64,000 nt of DNA from Canna indica (GCA_034359265.1 CP136894.1:34688501-34752500); one strand, 5' to 3'. Numbered from the stretch's first letter, positions 1 to 12,009 are shown. Numbers and translations: made by a program. The notes: a model not told the origin generated them from the sequence alone.

Positions 1-1180
1 TTGAAAACAAACACACAAGGCAATGCTAACACTTGAAAATATAGTGGTTCGGCCAATCGTCTACTCCACTACCTTGGCTCCACACCAAGAATTTTTGACC
101 AACTACTTTATAGATTTTGTGTTTCCCTTTGAATACAACCGAGGACTCTATTCTCAACCCTTCGAGAACTCCTCAAATTTATTCACCTAGGCAAAACACA
201 ATTCTACAAAGTAAACCTTAAGTGTTTACACTAGCACACCTAGCAAGCTAACCAATTAATGAAAACAAGTTTAAACAACACTTAAAATTACAACGAAAAG
301 AGCTAAGAAATAGACCAAGATCAAATGCTCTTTCCCAAGCCTTCAAAGCCTTCAACTCGCCAAGTCGTTGAGCTCGGATCGAAGCCCGAGTTGAGGGAAG
401 ATGAGCGCTTGAGAAGACGTTGACCGGAGAAGCGAGCGCAAGCACTCAATCTCTAGAAGGCACAAATCTCTCTTCTTTAAGTTTGTATTAGATGTTGAGA
501 GAGTTTAAAGAAGTTTGGTGAGGGATATTTATAACCCCTCAACCGAACGGCTCCTCAACGGGCGTTTTTTTACCCCTTGCACGTTGTTCGGTCGCTTGTC
601 GATCGTCGATCGATCGACCGCCCAGCGACCGCTGGCTTTTTGCGCTTCTACCACTCTATTCGATCGACTGAAGGGTTGACCGAATGAGTCGCATTTTAGC
701 TCCTCTGCTATTCGATCGACCGATCGGTCGACCGAAGTAGGTACTGCCAGTTTTTGGCCTCGGTCGGTCGACCGATCGGTTGATCGAAGTAGCCACTGCC
801 ATTTTCTGCATCTGTTTGATCGATCGACCGGTGGACCAAAGTGGCTACTGCCATTTTTCTGCCTTGTTGGTCGGTCAACCGAACTTAGGCTGAGGTTGAT
901 TTTTACCTTATCTTTGTTGCATGCTTTTTCGTGGGTTTAGTTACCAAGTTTTAACTTGGATAACTTTATAACTAGGCTTATGATGAGATCCTAGGGGTAT
1001 ATTACAAGATTTTTACTCAACCTATATCTGAGCCTTTCTTGACGTTCTTTCCTTTCGTTTTCCTGAGCGAAGTTCGCCGAAGTTTGCATGCTTATCGCAA
1101 CCTCATCCTGAACTCAAAACTTCACACATATATTAAATACTTGTTAGTTATCATCAAAATGAAGATCAAAGCCCGGAAAT
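1..1180 (-). mobile_element. Sirevirus-like Copia LTR, reverse orientation, cut by window edge
   Basis: The reverse complement matches the complete solo LTR at 4740-6123 along most of its length: the stretch around CTACTCCACTACCTTGGC (about 70-90), the palindrome array, a TATA-type element (about 525-535) and the start region near 1080-1175. The low end is missing because the window begins about 120 bases inside the LTR. The first ~25 bases of the LTR (high-coordinate end) are not recognisable; a short near-duplicate of the TACTTGTT..TTATC stretch sits at about 1138-1196 instead. No internal retrotransposon sequence is attached on the right, so this is a solo or truncated LTR. Confidence 0.85.
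593..895. repeat. Array of palindromic GGTCGACC/CGATCG motifs in LTR
   Basis: Degenerate, closely spaced copies of GGTCGACCG and CGATCGACCG separated by ~30-50 base spacers that resemble one another (ACTGCCATTTTT type). The same kind of array occurs at 5073-5400, 44625-44985 and 50915-51225, always at the same place in the LTR. Confidence 0.85.
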
Positions 1181-2375
1181 ACTTGTTTGTTATCGTCACA
1201 CATAGTTGGACTATGCCCAAAAATGCCCGCACTCATGAACCATACTCGAGTTAGGCCAGACGGCTTAAGCCCGGGGCTCCACCCACCCATACAAGGACAT
1301 TCATGTCCTCATTAACTACGAATGATTTATCATTACGAGCCCGACATCTCCCTGACCAGCCTCGACCCATTATGAGCAACATCCCTACGAGATTACCGGG
1401 CGGCATCATCGTCAATCATCCCCCATCGTGAAATATAAACAGATGCCATGCTCCTCATGTATCCTAGAATTCAATGTCTATTACCTCCACCTCGATCACA
1501 TCTTGACTTAAGCGTTGAAGTATCTTTTGTAGGTCCTCCATTGGAGTTGCACATGACCATGAGACACCAGACTAAATCGCATCGCTCCGACTTTAGGCGG
1601 GAACAATTGTCATATTGTAGAGTTTGTGAAGATCCAATTTGCATTGCCAATCATCAACATTCCTAATTGATCTGATCATCTTCTTAGCAAGGAGCAACAA
1701 TGGTTCATCCTGGTGATGGAGCTTTATTATGGAAGACTTGATTGTGACTTCTTTATTTTTCTTTGTTGAACTTTATCATGGTCCTAGATGACTTATTGTT
1801 CTTGGTTTGATGTTTGGAAGAGTTTATGATGTTGCTAGTTGGTTGATGTTTGTGTTGTTTTTTGATATTGGTGTGTACTGTATGTGTGTTTCGAGTGGAC
1901 CGATTTAGTTTAGATGTATGTGTTTCGTTTAAACAGACTAAAATAGGTTTTTCGGTTTGTTCTGTCACAAGACCGAACCGAACCAAAAATAGTTGATTTA
2001 TTTTTGTTCGGTTCATCCCATACTCAGTTCAATTTTCAATTTAGTTTTTCATCCCTAAAAAATTTGGTTCAGCTCAATTTATATTGGTTCAATTCAGTTT
2101 ACATTGAATGGACACCCCTATGTAAGGTGGGGAATCATAAAAAAAGCTCTCATTTTGATAGATTTATAATTTTCGTGGCAATGTCCACCCACGAGGGAAG
2201 TGACTTCACGTGGTTTGGAAATAAAAATTCTACTTATATAAATGTCAACCAGAGGTAAGTTTTTATTATCCTTATCTTATTCTCATGACATGGGAATAAA
2301 AAACACTATCCAAACGCGTGAATCCTTAGATATATAGTAAATCTAAATTGAATTACTTTTGTTAAAAAATCTTTG
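1181..2375. other. No gene recognised; one degenerate hAT-like terminus
   Basis: No convincing coding frame. From about 1960 to 2120 the sequence is built from GGTTCGGTTC- and GGTTCAATTC-like words and ends in TGGACACCCCTA (2109-2120), the form of a right hAT terminus (TAGGGGTGTCCA in reverse complement). No matching left terminus or 8-base duplication was found, so this is probably a truncated hAT MITE. The part from 1250 to 1750 resembles nothing I recognise. Confidence 0.4.
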
Positions 2376-3509
2376 TCTAATATATATATATATACTAAAA
2401 GCCACGTGGCACTTTCACATGCTATATCTGTTGACTTGGCATTTTTTTAATTTTTTAGAATTTTTTATTTTTTAAAAATTTGCTCGCATTTTTTGGTTAT
2501 CGACATAAGAGGTAAAAAAATTTTAAAATCTTCATTTAACTGCATACTCACAAATACAAAACACATTAATTATGTATATGTCAGTTCCCCTTCTCCTCCA
2601 CCTCCTCCAGCGGCAATGAGGGAGAGCATGATTCAAGCGATAGGGAAATTAGAGGTACGTTTCTTCTTCAGCGATAGAGAAACTAGAGGTACGTTTATTC
2701 TGTTGCTGCTTCATCTTCTTTTTCTTTTTCTTAAGAAAATTGTAGATGTGAATAATAGTGTAAGATTTCAATTTTTTTCAGTAAGATCTATATTTTATAC
2801 TTCATTTTGACTCTACAGTAATCATTCATTGGCACTTTTTTTCCACCATTAATCATTTTATCTTCTTCTTCTTCTGGCGGCTGCTGGTTGCTTTTGAATT
2901 CTTCAGCATCAAAGCAAGCTTCTTCTTCAGCATGCAGTAAGAAGCTTGCTCCTGCTTGCTTCTTCTTATGCTTTCTTCTTTAATTTCAATTAATATTCAA
3001 ATTAAGTTTCATTGTTGTATTGCTTTAATTAATTAACTTGTAATTTTTTCATTAAACATTAACTACACATAATTTCAGTTTACTATATATACTTCATGTT
3101 TACACTACGACACAATTGACCTATAGAGATATAAAATTAGAGATAAATTATATTTTTATTTCTAAATCTTCACATTTAGAGACTAATTGATACAAAATTT
3201 GTTCCTAATTAGCCTTTAAAGATTTATAGAAACAACAACAACATAGCCACTTAATTGATTTGACTCTAAGCTATAGAAATATCAACAACAGAGTCACTTA
3301 ATTGATTTAACTCTAAAGCTATTTTTAGAGGCTAATTAGAAATAAATTTTGTCTCTATTAGTCTCTAAATGTGAAGATTTAGAAATAAAAATCTAATTTA
3401 TCTCTAATTATGTGTCTCTATGTAATACCCGCTAAATTATTTTATGTATATTTATTTCAGCGAGTTGTGTGTGACGCGAGATGGTGCGCGCGGGCTTGAG
3501 CATTGACGC

Positions 3510-4099
3510 TAGGGATGTCAACGGGGCAGGGCGGGTACGGGGGGTGCCTACCCACTACCCGTCCCGCGAAATAAACAGGTACCCGCTACCCGTTTATTCC
3601 CCGCGGGTATTAAAAATGGGTACCCATTTAATTACCCGCGGGGGGACGGATACCCACGGGTATTGACGGGTACCCATGACAGTTTTAAAAAATGTAAACT
3701 TTGACATTTTGATAAGAATTTCAAATATAAACTCTCTTCAAATAAACACACAATATTTTGATAACAACTTCAAATATAAACAATTGAACACACTTCAATG
3801 GGTAGGTAGTGGATAATGGGTATTGACTATTGAATTAGGTTAGGAACTTAGGGTTTTTTAGTATATGTACTGAGGGTAAAATAGTAATTTATTAATTCTC
3901 ACGGATAACGGGTACCCGCGGGTACGGGTACTATGATACCCGTACTCGCCCCGTTTAATAAACGGGTATGAAAAATTACCCGTGAAATATCCATGGGTAG
4001 AAAACTACCCCCCATACCCGTCATAAACGGGTAAATACCCGTCATAAACGGGTAAATACCCGCGGGTACCCGCCTAAACGGGTTTTTTTGCCATCCCTA
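3510..4099. mobile_element. Non-autonomous hAT element (MITE), 590 bp
   Basis: Terminal inverted repeats TAGGGATGTCAAC and, in reverse complement, TAGGGATGGCAAA. A perfect 8-base target duplication ATTGACGC lies at 3502-3509 and 4100-4107. Both subterminal regions are packed with ACCCG/CGGGT words such as GGGTACCCG; the centre is AT-rich. No coding potential. It inserted after the surrounding Gypsy LTR. Confidence 0.95.
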
Positions 4100-4739
4100 A
4101 TTGACGCTTAGCTTGAGGTGAGACCCGGATACTCTAGAAATTTTCTTAATTAAAAATTTAAATGGTAAAATATTTTATGTGTCGCGTATTTAAAGATGAC
4201 TCCGAGTGGAATCCAACGGTTCAATCGGATCCGAATTCGGACTTGGATTGGGTGAGATAGAGAAGGTTTAGTGAACCACTTAAGTTAGGGACAGACTAGT
4301 AATTTCAGCCAAAATAAAATTTAAAAAAATAAATAAATATACCTGAGCGCTTGGGGCGTACGGCCACAGTAGTTGCATGCAACCCGAGGCGCTTGGGGAG
4401 AGAAGGACGGTGACCAAGAATTGGAGTGGGGGTGTCCGATCCGGTCGAAACTTGCGAGTCATCGGCGTCGAGCACCGATAGGCCTTCCCTACTCCTTGTC
4501 CTCTCCGATTCCTTTCCAGTGAGTGGATTTCTCCTTCTCCCTTTCCCCCTTTATGTGCCGCCCCTTTCCATGAAGTCTTCTTGAGGTTTTGTGAAAGATT
4601 GTATGGTATTGTTTCTTTTGGTTCATCGTACTTGATGTTTTAGCAAGGAGGTTAGGACTTACCTTGTAGTGTGAGGCAGCCCTAGGTGTGCCCTAGGGCT
4701 AGTCGGCCATGGAAGTGGAGGCATTCCTAAGGATAGGTT

Positions 4740-6123
4740 TGTTGGCTTAAGGGACTCTCTTAAGCCTCAATCTTTATTTTGATGATAACAAATATGTATT
4801 TAATTCAAGTGTGAAGTTTTGAGTTCAGATTGAGATTGCGATAAGCATGCCAAATCCGTTCAAACGAGATGAAGGAAAAGATCATCAAAGAAATGGAAGA
4901 ATAAATCGTTGAAGAAAGGCTCGGGCTTAGATCAAGTAAAATTAATGTAATATATCCCTAGGATAATTTATCCCAAGCTAAAATTGTAAAGCTATCCAAG
5001 TTGAAACTTGGTAACAAAAACCCATAAAAAGGGTATGTAAAAATACAAGGAGAAGTCAGCCTCAGCCTGAGTTCGGTCGACCGAGTGAAGGAAAAAATGG
5101 GCAGTAGTTATTTGGTCGACCAGTCGATCGACCGAAGTTGGCGAAGAAAAAAATATAAGGTTTCGTCTATCGACCGATAGAAGGCAAAATTGGGCAGAAT
5201 GGTAGCGGTCGACCAATCGGTCGACCGGACGGGAGATAAGTCATTCGGTCGACCGATAAGTCGATCGAATGCCGGAAGAAATTATTTTCCGCCAGCCGGT
5301 CGACCTGTCGGTCGACCGAGCTCTCATAGTCTGCCAGCGGTCGCATTGGCGGTCGATCCATCGGTCGACCGACCAATTGATCGGCCAGTGACCGAACGGC
5401 TTCAACGGCTATTTTTTTACCCGTTGAGCGAGCCGTTTGAGTTAGGGGGTATAAATACTCCTCACCTAACTTCTTTAACATTTCTTAGAAATTTTATTGA
5501 GCATTAAAGAAGTTTTCTTAAGCCTTCAAAAGAGCAAAATCTGTGTGTGCCCTCTGCTTCCATCTACGACTCATTTCAGGCGCTGATTCCCTACTTCTTC
5601 AACTGTGCTGCAACTCAAGAGCCATCTTCTTGCAAGTTGGAGACCTGAAGGCGGTGGAAAGATGTGTTGGTTCATTTTATATTCTCAAGCTCTTTCCTTT
5701 GTATTTGACTTTTATTGTAAACTTATTTAAAGTTTGAGATAGCTGCTATGTGTGCTAGAAAACACTTAGGGATAGCTTTATAGAATTGTGTTTTGCCTAG
5801 GTGAATAGGATTGAGATGTTCTCGGAGTGGTGAGAATGGTGTCCTCATTGTATTCAAAGGGAAACATAGATTCTATAAAGTAGTGGTTAGAAATCCTTGG
5901 TGATGAGCCAAGGTAGTGGAGTAGGCAGTTGGCCGAACCACTATAAGTATTCATGTTTGCATTGCTTCCTTACTTGTTTTTATCATTGCTATTGAAATTT
6001 GATCACATTAACTATTAAGAAACAATTGCATTAAGTGAAGCTAAAATTGAGTAAGAAGAAAATATTGAGAAATGAGACAGACACTATTCAACCTCCCCTT
6101 CTAGTGTCGAATTTCACACAACA
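4740..6123 (+). mobile_element. Sirevirus-like Copia solo LTR, 1384 bp
   Basis: Begins TGTTGGCTTAAGG, ends CACACAACA, and is flanked by a perfect 5-base duplication AGGTT (4735-4739 and 6124-6128). It carries the GGTCGACC array (5073-5400), the CAACGG..CCGTTG hairpin (about 5401-5426) and a TATA box, TATAAATAC (about 5450). It is related to the LTRs at 1-1180, 44281-45790 and 50568-52038. No internal domain remains. Confidence 0.95.
5073..5400. repeat. Palindromic GGTCGACC motif array (LTR U3 region)
   Basis: Repeated GGTCGACCG and TCGATCGACCG words, often paired (GGTCGACC..TCGGTCGACC) and separated by ~40-base spacers. It lies directly upstream of the hairpin and TATA box of the solo LTR, the position of an enhancer or regulatory block. 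Confidence 0.9.
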
Positions 6124-6837
6124 AGGTTCTCACATGATGTATTTTGTGGATTATTTCATGAAATGGATGCATGATTATAATGGTTCTATATCTTGATATT
6201 GGATAGTATATATATTTTGATTTTTATGATTGAAGTTGCATATGAATGTTGCTGAAATTTCTAAGTTGTTGTGCTGACTTTTATACGTGTATGTGATGGA
6301 AATTTCATGCTGAAATTAATGTATTGATGCTGAAAATTCATGCTAAAATTTAGCTAGTATATAAATGCAAGAATTTTTCTTAGTAATTGATGCAGATTTC
6401 CCTTTAGTAATTAATGTTGAAAAGTTTATGTTATTGATGCTGCTGGAATTACACATGGTATTCTGAAATTTTTATGTATGCTGAAATGGTCTAGTATGTG
6501 CTGTAATGAATATACATGTTGATTGCTGAAATGTGATGTGCTGAAATTTAGTCAAATCTATGCTGATTTGATTTAGTAGTTTGGACAGCCAATTTAAGGC
6601 AGAAGGTACTGATGTAACCTATCGATTTGCATGTAAGGTATATTTTGGGAACATACAAAGTACTTAAGTGACTTGAACAGTAATGTGGGGGTAGGAAATG
6701 GACGATTTCAGTAAGTTGAAATTTTCCTAGTGCATGTTAATCGGGCCGGGATGCGGGCTCGGTGTGACGTTCCTAATTTGTCATAAACAATTGGGGTTTT
6801 AGTTGATATCAGAGATAAGTGAACCTTGGGTGTGTTG

Positions 6838-7050
6838 ACATGAGGGTGTGACCCACGAGTAGTGGTCCAAGCCAAATTGGGCCGAGTGGTGTGCACAACA
6901 CACGAGGTATTTATGGGCCTTAATAGGCCGAGTGGTGCGCTCCACGCACGAGATATATAGGGCCGGTGGGCCGAGTAGTGCGCGTAGCGTACGTGATGAC
7001 TATGGGCCATATGTAGGGCCTAGTGGTATGCATAGTGTACGAGTGACCAT
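6838..7050 (+). repeat. Degenerate ~55-60 bp tandem repeat in Gypsy LTR
   Basis: About four imperfect units built on GGGCCGAGTGGTGCGC..CACGAG..TATGGGCC, each with an internal inverted pair around the GTGCGC/GCGCAC words. It lies directly before the 56-bp array. Confidence 0.6.
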
Positions 7051-7075
7051 GGGTAAAAGGGTCTTCCTGATCAAG

Positions 7076-7355
7076 TTGAGTACTGGTTCTAGAGGGCCTT
7101 CGAGACCAATGAACTCGAGAAGAGATTCAATTGGGTAATGGTTCTAGAGGGTCTTCCTAGACCAGTGAACCCAAGAAGAGATTTAGTGGGTATTGAGTCT
7201 AGAGGACCTTCCTAAACCAGTGGATCCGAGCATAAAAATAGTGGGTACTGATTCTAGAGGGCCTTCCTAGACTAGTGTACCCGAGGGGGAGAGACAGTTG
7301 GACACTGAGTCTAGAGGGTCTTCCTAGATCAGTGAAACTGAGAAAAGTGGCTAAT
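7076..7355 (+). repeat. Five-copy ~56 bp tandem repeat in Gypsy LTR
   Basis: Five successive units share GGTTCTAGAGGGCCTTCC and AGACCAGTGAACC-type words and start near 7076, 7132, 7188, 7243 and 7299. They lie within the solo Gypsy LTR, so this is LTR structure and not an independent satellite. Confidence 0.8.
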
Positions 7356-8830
7356 TGGGATTCGGAATTTAGAAAGCGTTTTTCGTAGAGTTGGATGAGA
7401 GTTTATTCCTTACATAATTAACTTGGCATCTGCACTCACTTGATATATTGCATGTATTGTCATTACTGGATTCCATTTACTAAGGATTGGGAGACCATTC
7501 ACTGAGTTTTATACTCACTTTTACTCTCATATTTGTTTTGCAGAGTGTGACCCTGAGGTACGGTGCAGCTGATGAGAATGAACTCCGGTAGCGATCTCGT
7601 GAGCTGGTTGGCGTAGTCGAGTCAGATCGAGTCGAGTTTTGTTTGAGAACTGAGACATTATAGCCTTTAGAGTGTCGTAGAGTTGTTTAAATTTTTAGTT
7701 GAATCGTTTTTATGAGATATTTGTTATGTGGATTATGTTTTTGTCTTTGAGTTGCTATCGACTATTCCGTAATTATGTTATAAAAACTTTGTTTTCAAAT
7801 TGTACATATTTAGATGCTTACGTAATGGGTTATACTTCGGGGTGCTTGACTGCACTCTGGTCGGTCACGAGACTCAATTTTGGGGCGTGACACTCTATAA
7901 GTTGGTTGTGTTGTAGTGTTATGTATAATAAAAATTCCAAGGATGAAGCCCTAATTTCAGTAGTGGATGTAATTAATTTTTGTCTATTCATTGAAGAACA
8001 AATTATAGAACAATAGAAATTCTACTTCATTATCACTATATATATATATATATAACCGGCCCTTATACACTACTATTTCTTCTTAATGAAATTACTTCAA
8101 CATTAAGGTATTTTTGGTTAGGTTGCGGTAAACATTACTTCCATAAGACATTTTTATGAAAAAAAAAGACTTATTTTGATTTTTGAGTCTATTTCCTGCA
8201 AATGATTTAGTAGCATAATCAACTTTGGCAAATAATCATTTTTATGAAAGAAAAGACTTATCCAAATGATTTAATTTCATTCAAAAATTTATTATTATTT
8301 TAATTTTTAATTTAAAAATTGCTATGAATATATACAAATTAATTTGATTACATCCAATTTCAAAGTTTTTGTCAATTTCACAAGTATTCTTTTGTACTTT
8401 CCCATTATCTTCTCTTAAAATTTTTGTTTAATTGGTTATTTAATTAGAAAATCTCTCAATTCAATATATTGTTAATGTTTAATTTTTTTAAATGATCATT
8501 ACTTATATATCTAGAAAAATTAAATAAATAATATTTAATTATGAATTATATTATTTCGCATGCGATATAAATTATGAATTAGATTATTTATTTTTTATCC
8601 AATTACATTGAAATTTTGTGTTTATTGTTAATGTTTTATTTTTTTTTTCGAATGTTCAATACTTATATATCTATGAAAAATTATTAATTCATAAATAATT
8701 TTGTAATTAATATTATCTTAATTATTTGATATATTAACAATATATATTTTTATGATGAACATTGCAATATCTAATAAATAATACTTTAATAGGTAATACT
8801 AAACTATTATCATAAGTAATACTTTAAGAA

Positions 8831-8863
<33 letters not shown>

Positions 8864-10334
8864 TTAAAAGCATAATCACTTTATATGTCAATTTAATCTA
8901 TTTTTTTTTATTTTAAATTTTTCATCCTATCATCTCTTGAAATTTTGTTAATTATTTAGCTCCAAAACTTTTTATCTGGATTTGACTATATTCAATTGGG
9001 AAATAGACCTTGCAATTACATTCTTTTTGTGTGAGAAGACTCACACATGTCTCTCTCTCTCAACAGTTATATTTCTCTTTTTACCGACTCAGTTCTGCTT
9101 TTAGGTGGCCATTCTCCTTCCTCCGCATACGAAGAAGTCATACCATTAGAGAGGAGAGGAGGCAAAATGCCCCACATATAAGCTCTAATATACTATGAAC
9201 TATTGTATTTATTATTAATGTCTACACAAAATATCATTATAGTAGTAAAGGGATTCTTATACAATTATAATTTTTTGTTTGTAAAATGATTATTTACTTT
9301 TGTAAATTTTTATTGTATTTATTATGAGTGCATGTTATATTGTAAAGATTATGATTCTATCAATTAATAATATTATTATTAATTTATATTATAAAAATTA
9401 TATATATATATATAACTTTTTTAATATTAAAAATATATTTATATATTTTTGCAACAAAGCGCGACTTCTCGACTAGTATATATATATAAGTAACATGCAA
9501 GCCTACCATGAGGCACTTTCACGGAGAAAGTTGGCTGATGTGGCATTTTATAAGTTTTTAAAATTTTCTATTTTTTTAAAAAAAATTATCCCTTTAATAC
9601 AAATGTATTTTATGCTGCCAAAATTTATTGAAATTTATTATTGACTTTTAATTTTTTTATACTATCGAAATTTATTATTGTGCCTATTGAAATTTCATTA
9701 ATTATTTCACACATCTTTTAATAATGATAGTTATTTTTTTAATGCTTACCAAAATTCATTGTTTCCTCTCACTCCTCGTGTACTCCCCTTCTCTCTCTCA
9801 CAATTAATGACCTTCCTTTTTCTCCTACTCTCTCAATTAATTCTCTCCACTTGGGATGTGAAAATTATTTTCCCTTCAACCTTTCATCTCTCAATTAATT
9901 AATTATTTCTCTCTCAATTAATTCTCCAATTGAAATCCAATCCTAAAAATTCTCTTTAAATATCCACCTAAGCCAACCTTATTTGCATGCTATTATTCCA
10001 TCCAATTCCCATTTCCCAATGCATAGTTTATTCGAACGCTGATAATGATATTTTCTTTCTTATCGATGCAGGTTTTAATATATTTTTATCTAATTTTTTT
10101 TTTAATTTCTAATTTATTTTAGTTTGTTATATTATTACTATTCATAATTTTTCTTTTCTTCTATATTTTTTATGTTGAAATTTCTTAACATTTTATTCTT
10201 TTATGATTATAATTTTACACTATTTATATATTTATTTATTTATTTATTAGATCTATTATATTTTTTATGCTAATAATTATAGATTTACTAAATTATTGTT
10301 GAAAATATTTTCAAAGGTAAGAAATTGTTTTTTA

Positions 10335-10860
10335 TATTAGCTTTGTGTTGACGAAGATATTTCCTTTATCATTGATCTAGGTTTTAATTTATTTTTACCT
10401 TAAATTTATGTTGTTTAAAATAATTTATTTTTTATAGTTTCTAATTTATTTCAGTTTGTTATATTATATATAATATTTAATTTTATCCATAAAAATATCA
10501 CAATTCGTAATTTTTCTTTTATTATATATTTTTGTTGTTGAAATTTCTTAATATCTTATTCTTTTATGATTATAATTTTACACTATTTTTCTTTATTTAT
10601 TCTCAGACATATTATCTTTTTATGAAAATAATTATAGATTTACTAAATTATTGTTGAAAATATTTTTAAATATAAAAAAAAATTATATTAGCTTTGTGTT
10701 GACGAAGATAATTCTTTTATTACTGATTCAAATTTTAAAAAATTATTATTTTTAGTTTCTAAATGTAAAATTTGTTTTTATATATATTAGTTTTGTGTTG
10801 ACGAAGATATTTCATTTATCATCAATTAGGTTTTAATCTATTTTTACCTAAAATTTATTT
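10335..10860 (+). repeat. Three diverged copies of a GTTGACGAAGATA block
   Basis: The sequence TTTGTGTTGACGAAGATA followed by a TTATC..TTTTAAT stretch occurs near 10341, 10689 and 10791. A weaker relative lies near 10045-10080. They look like internal duplications of a non-autonomous, Helitron-like element. Confidence 0.5.
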
Positions 10861-12009
10861 AATTAAAAATAATTTATTTTTTGTTAGTTTGTAATTTGTT
10901 TCAATTTGTTATATTATATATATAATATTTGATTTTCCATTTTTTTCTTCTAATTTATTTCAATTTGTTATATATTATATGTATAATATTTGATTTTTAT
11001 TCATAAAAATGTTACTATTTGTAATTTTTTTTATATGTTTCTATTGTTGAAAATTTATATATATTCATGTAAATTATCATTGCCATAAAAAATTTTATTT
11101 TAAAATTATTATTTAAAAAATAAATATATTTTTAGCAACTGCGTACAATTATATTGAAGCATTATTATATATTGAACTTTTTTTTTCTCTAAAGAATACT
11201 AACATTGATTCTATATTTATATCTTATTAACATTTTATTCTTTTATGATTACAATTTTACACTATTTTTATATTTTTTCTTTATTTATTTGTTGCTAATA
11301 ATTATATATTTACTAAATTATTGTTGAAAATATTTTTTAATGTAAAAAAAAATTATTTCTTATATTAGTTTTTTTATTTTTGAAGAAAAATTATATAATT
11401 TAAAATATATTATTTTTAATTTAGTTATCTACACTTATTCCATTTTATTGGTATAGATTACTCATACTTTTATTTAAGTTTTAAAATTATAATAAAAAAT
11501 TAGTTTAAATTAAATTATACTTTTAATAATCGTTATACCTAAATAATTAAGACTAATAATAAATATCATATATTTATATAACTTGCAATGTTATTTTTTT
11601 AAAAAAAATATGATAATGATGATATCAATTAAGTAATATATGTTTTAAAAATCTTAGATAAAGAATAATTCTTTAATTTGGTAGTGAAATAAATATATAC
11701 AATTGAATTTTTGGAATATAATATTTTAAATTTTTAATATTAATTATTTACTATATATTTGGATCTTTATTTTTTTTATCTTTGTTTTAGATTTTCTAAA
11801 AATAGTCTTATTTTTTATTTTTTTTTAATTACATATTTGGCCATATATTTTAATTTTATAATATACTACTATTAAATAATATCTAAATAAAAATATCAAT
11901 CAAATTGTTATTAATTAATAAATGAATGATTTAGTTATTAAAGATGAATATGTAATTAAAAAAAAAGAATAAAAATAATTAAATTATCAATATTAGAATA
12001 ATGATATAT

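Larger units (their letters stand above)
3421..7892 (+). mobile_element. Solo LTR of a Tekay/Del-like Gypsy element
   Basis: Starts TGTAATACCCGC and ends TTGGGGCGTGACA, terminal forms typical of plant chromovirus (Tekay/Del) LTRs and shared with the Gypsy LTRs elsewhere in this window. The flanks carry a perfect 5-base duplication, CTCTA (3416-3420 and 7893-7897). No primer-binding site or coding sequence follows, so it is a solo LTR left by LTR-LTR recombination. Without the two later insertions (3510-4099 and 4740-6123, with their duplications) it is about 2.49 kb. Confidence 0.92.
3103..7918. mobile_element. CACTA-type MITE, split by a solo LTR
   Basis: Left end CACTACGACACAA (3103), right end TTGTGTTGTAGTG (ending 7918, reverse complement CACTACAACACAA), flanked by TTA at 3100-3102 and 7919-7921. 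With the Gypsy solo LTR and its duplicated target removed, about 340 bases remain. Most of these form a long inverted repeat: 3118-3232 pairs with 3322-3420 around TAGAGATAAATT and AAATCTTCACATTTAGAGAC. CACTA ends, a 3-base duplication and no coding capacity fit a non-autonomous CACTA element. The palindromic form is that of a foldback MITE. Confidence 0.8.
2376..9476. mobile_element. Possible Helitron-like remnant holding the nested cluster
   Basis: The left side has TC followed by an AT run and a CCACGTGGCACTTTCAC segment (about 2376-2416). The right side ends in GCGCGACTTCTCGACTAG (9459-9476), a CTAG-type terminus. A sister left-end motif (GAGGCACTTTCACGG) starts again directly after it, near 9510, and similar CTAG-like ends occur at 12415 and about 13306. 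This arrangement suits non-autonomous Helitrons arranged head to tail. No Rep/helicase coding sequence is visible, the A/T insertion context is not clean, and the pairing of these two ends is an inference. Confidence 0.3.

Noticed and set aside
2493..2810. 105-codon forward frame
   Set aside because: Low-complexity translation with Pro, Phe and Leu runs in AT-rich sequence. Two TAGAGGTACGTTT-type repeats inside suggest non-coding DNA.
7076..7355. 56-bp array as an independent satellite
   Set aside because: It lies wholly inside a TSD-flanked LTR, and only five units are present.
2376..9476. Autonomous Helitron
   Set aside because: No Rep or helicase motifs were found between the proposed ends; at most it is a non-autonomous remnant.
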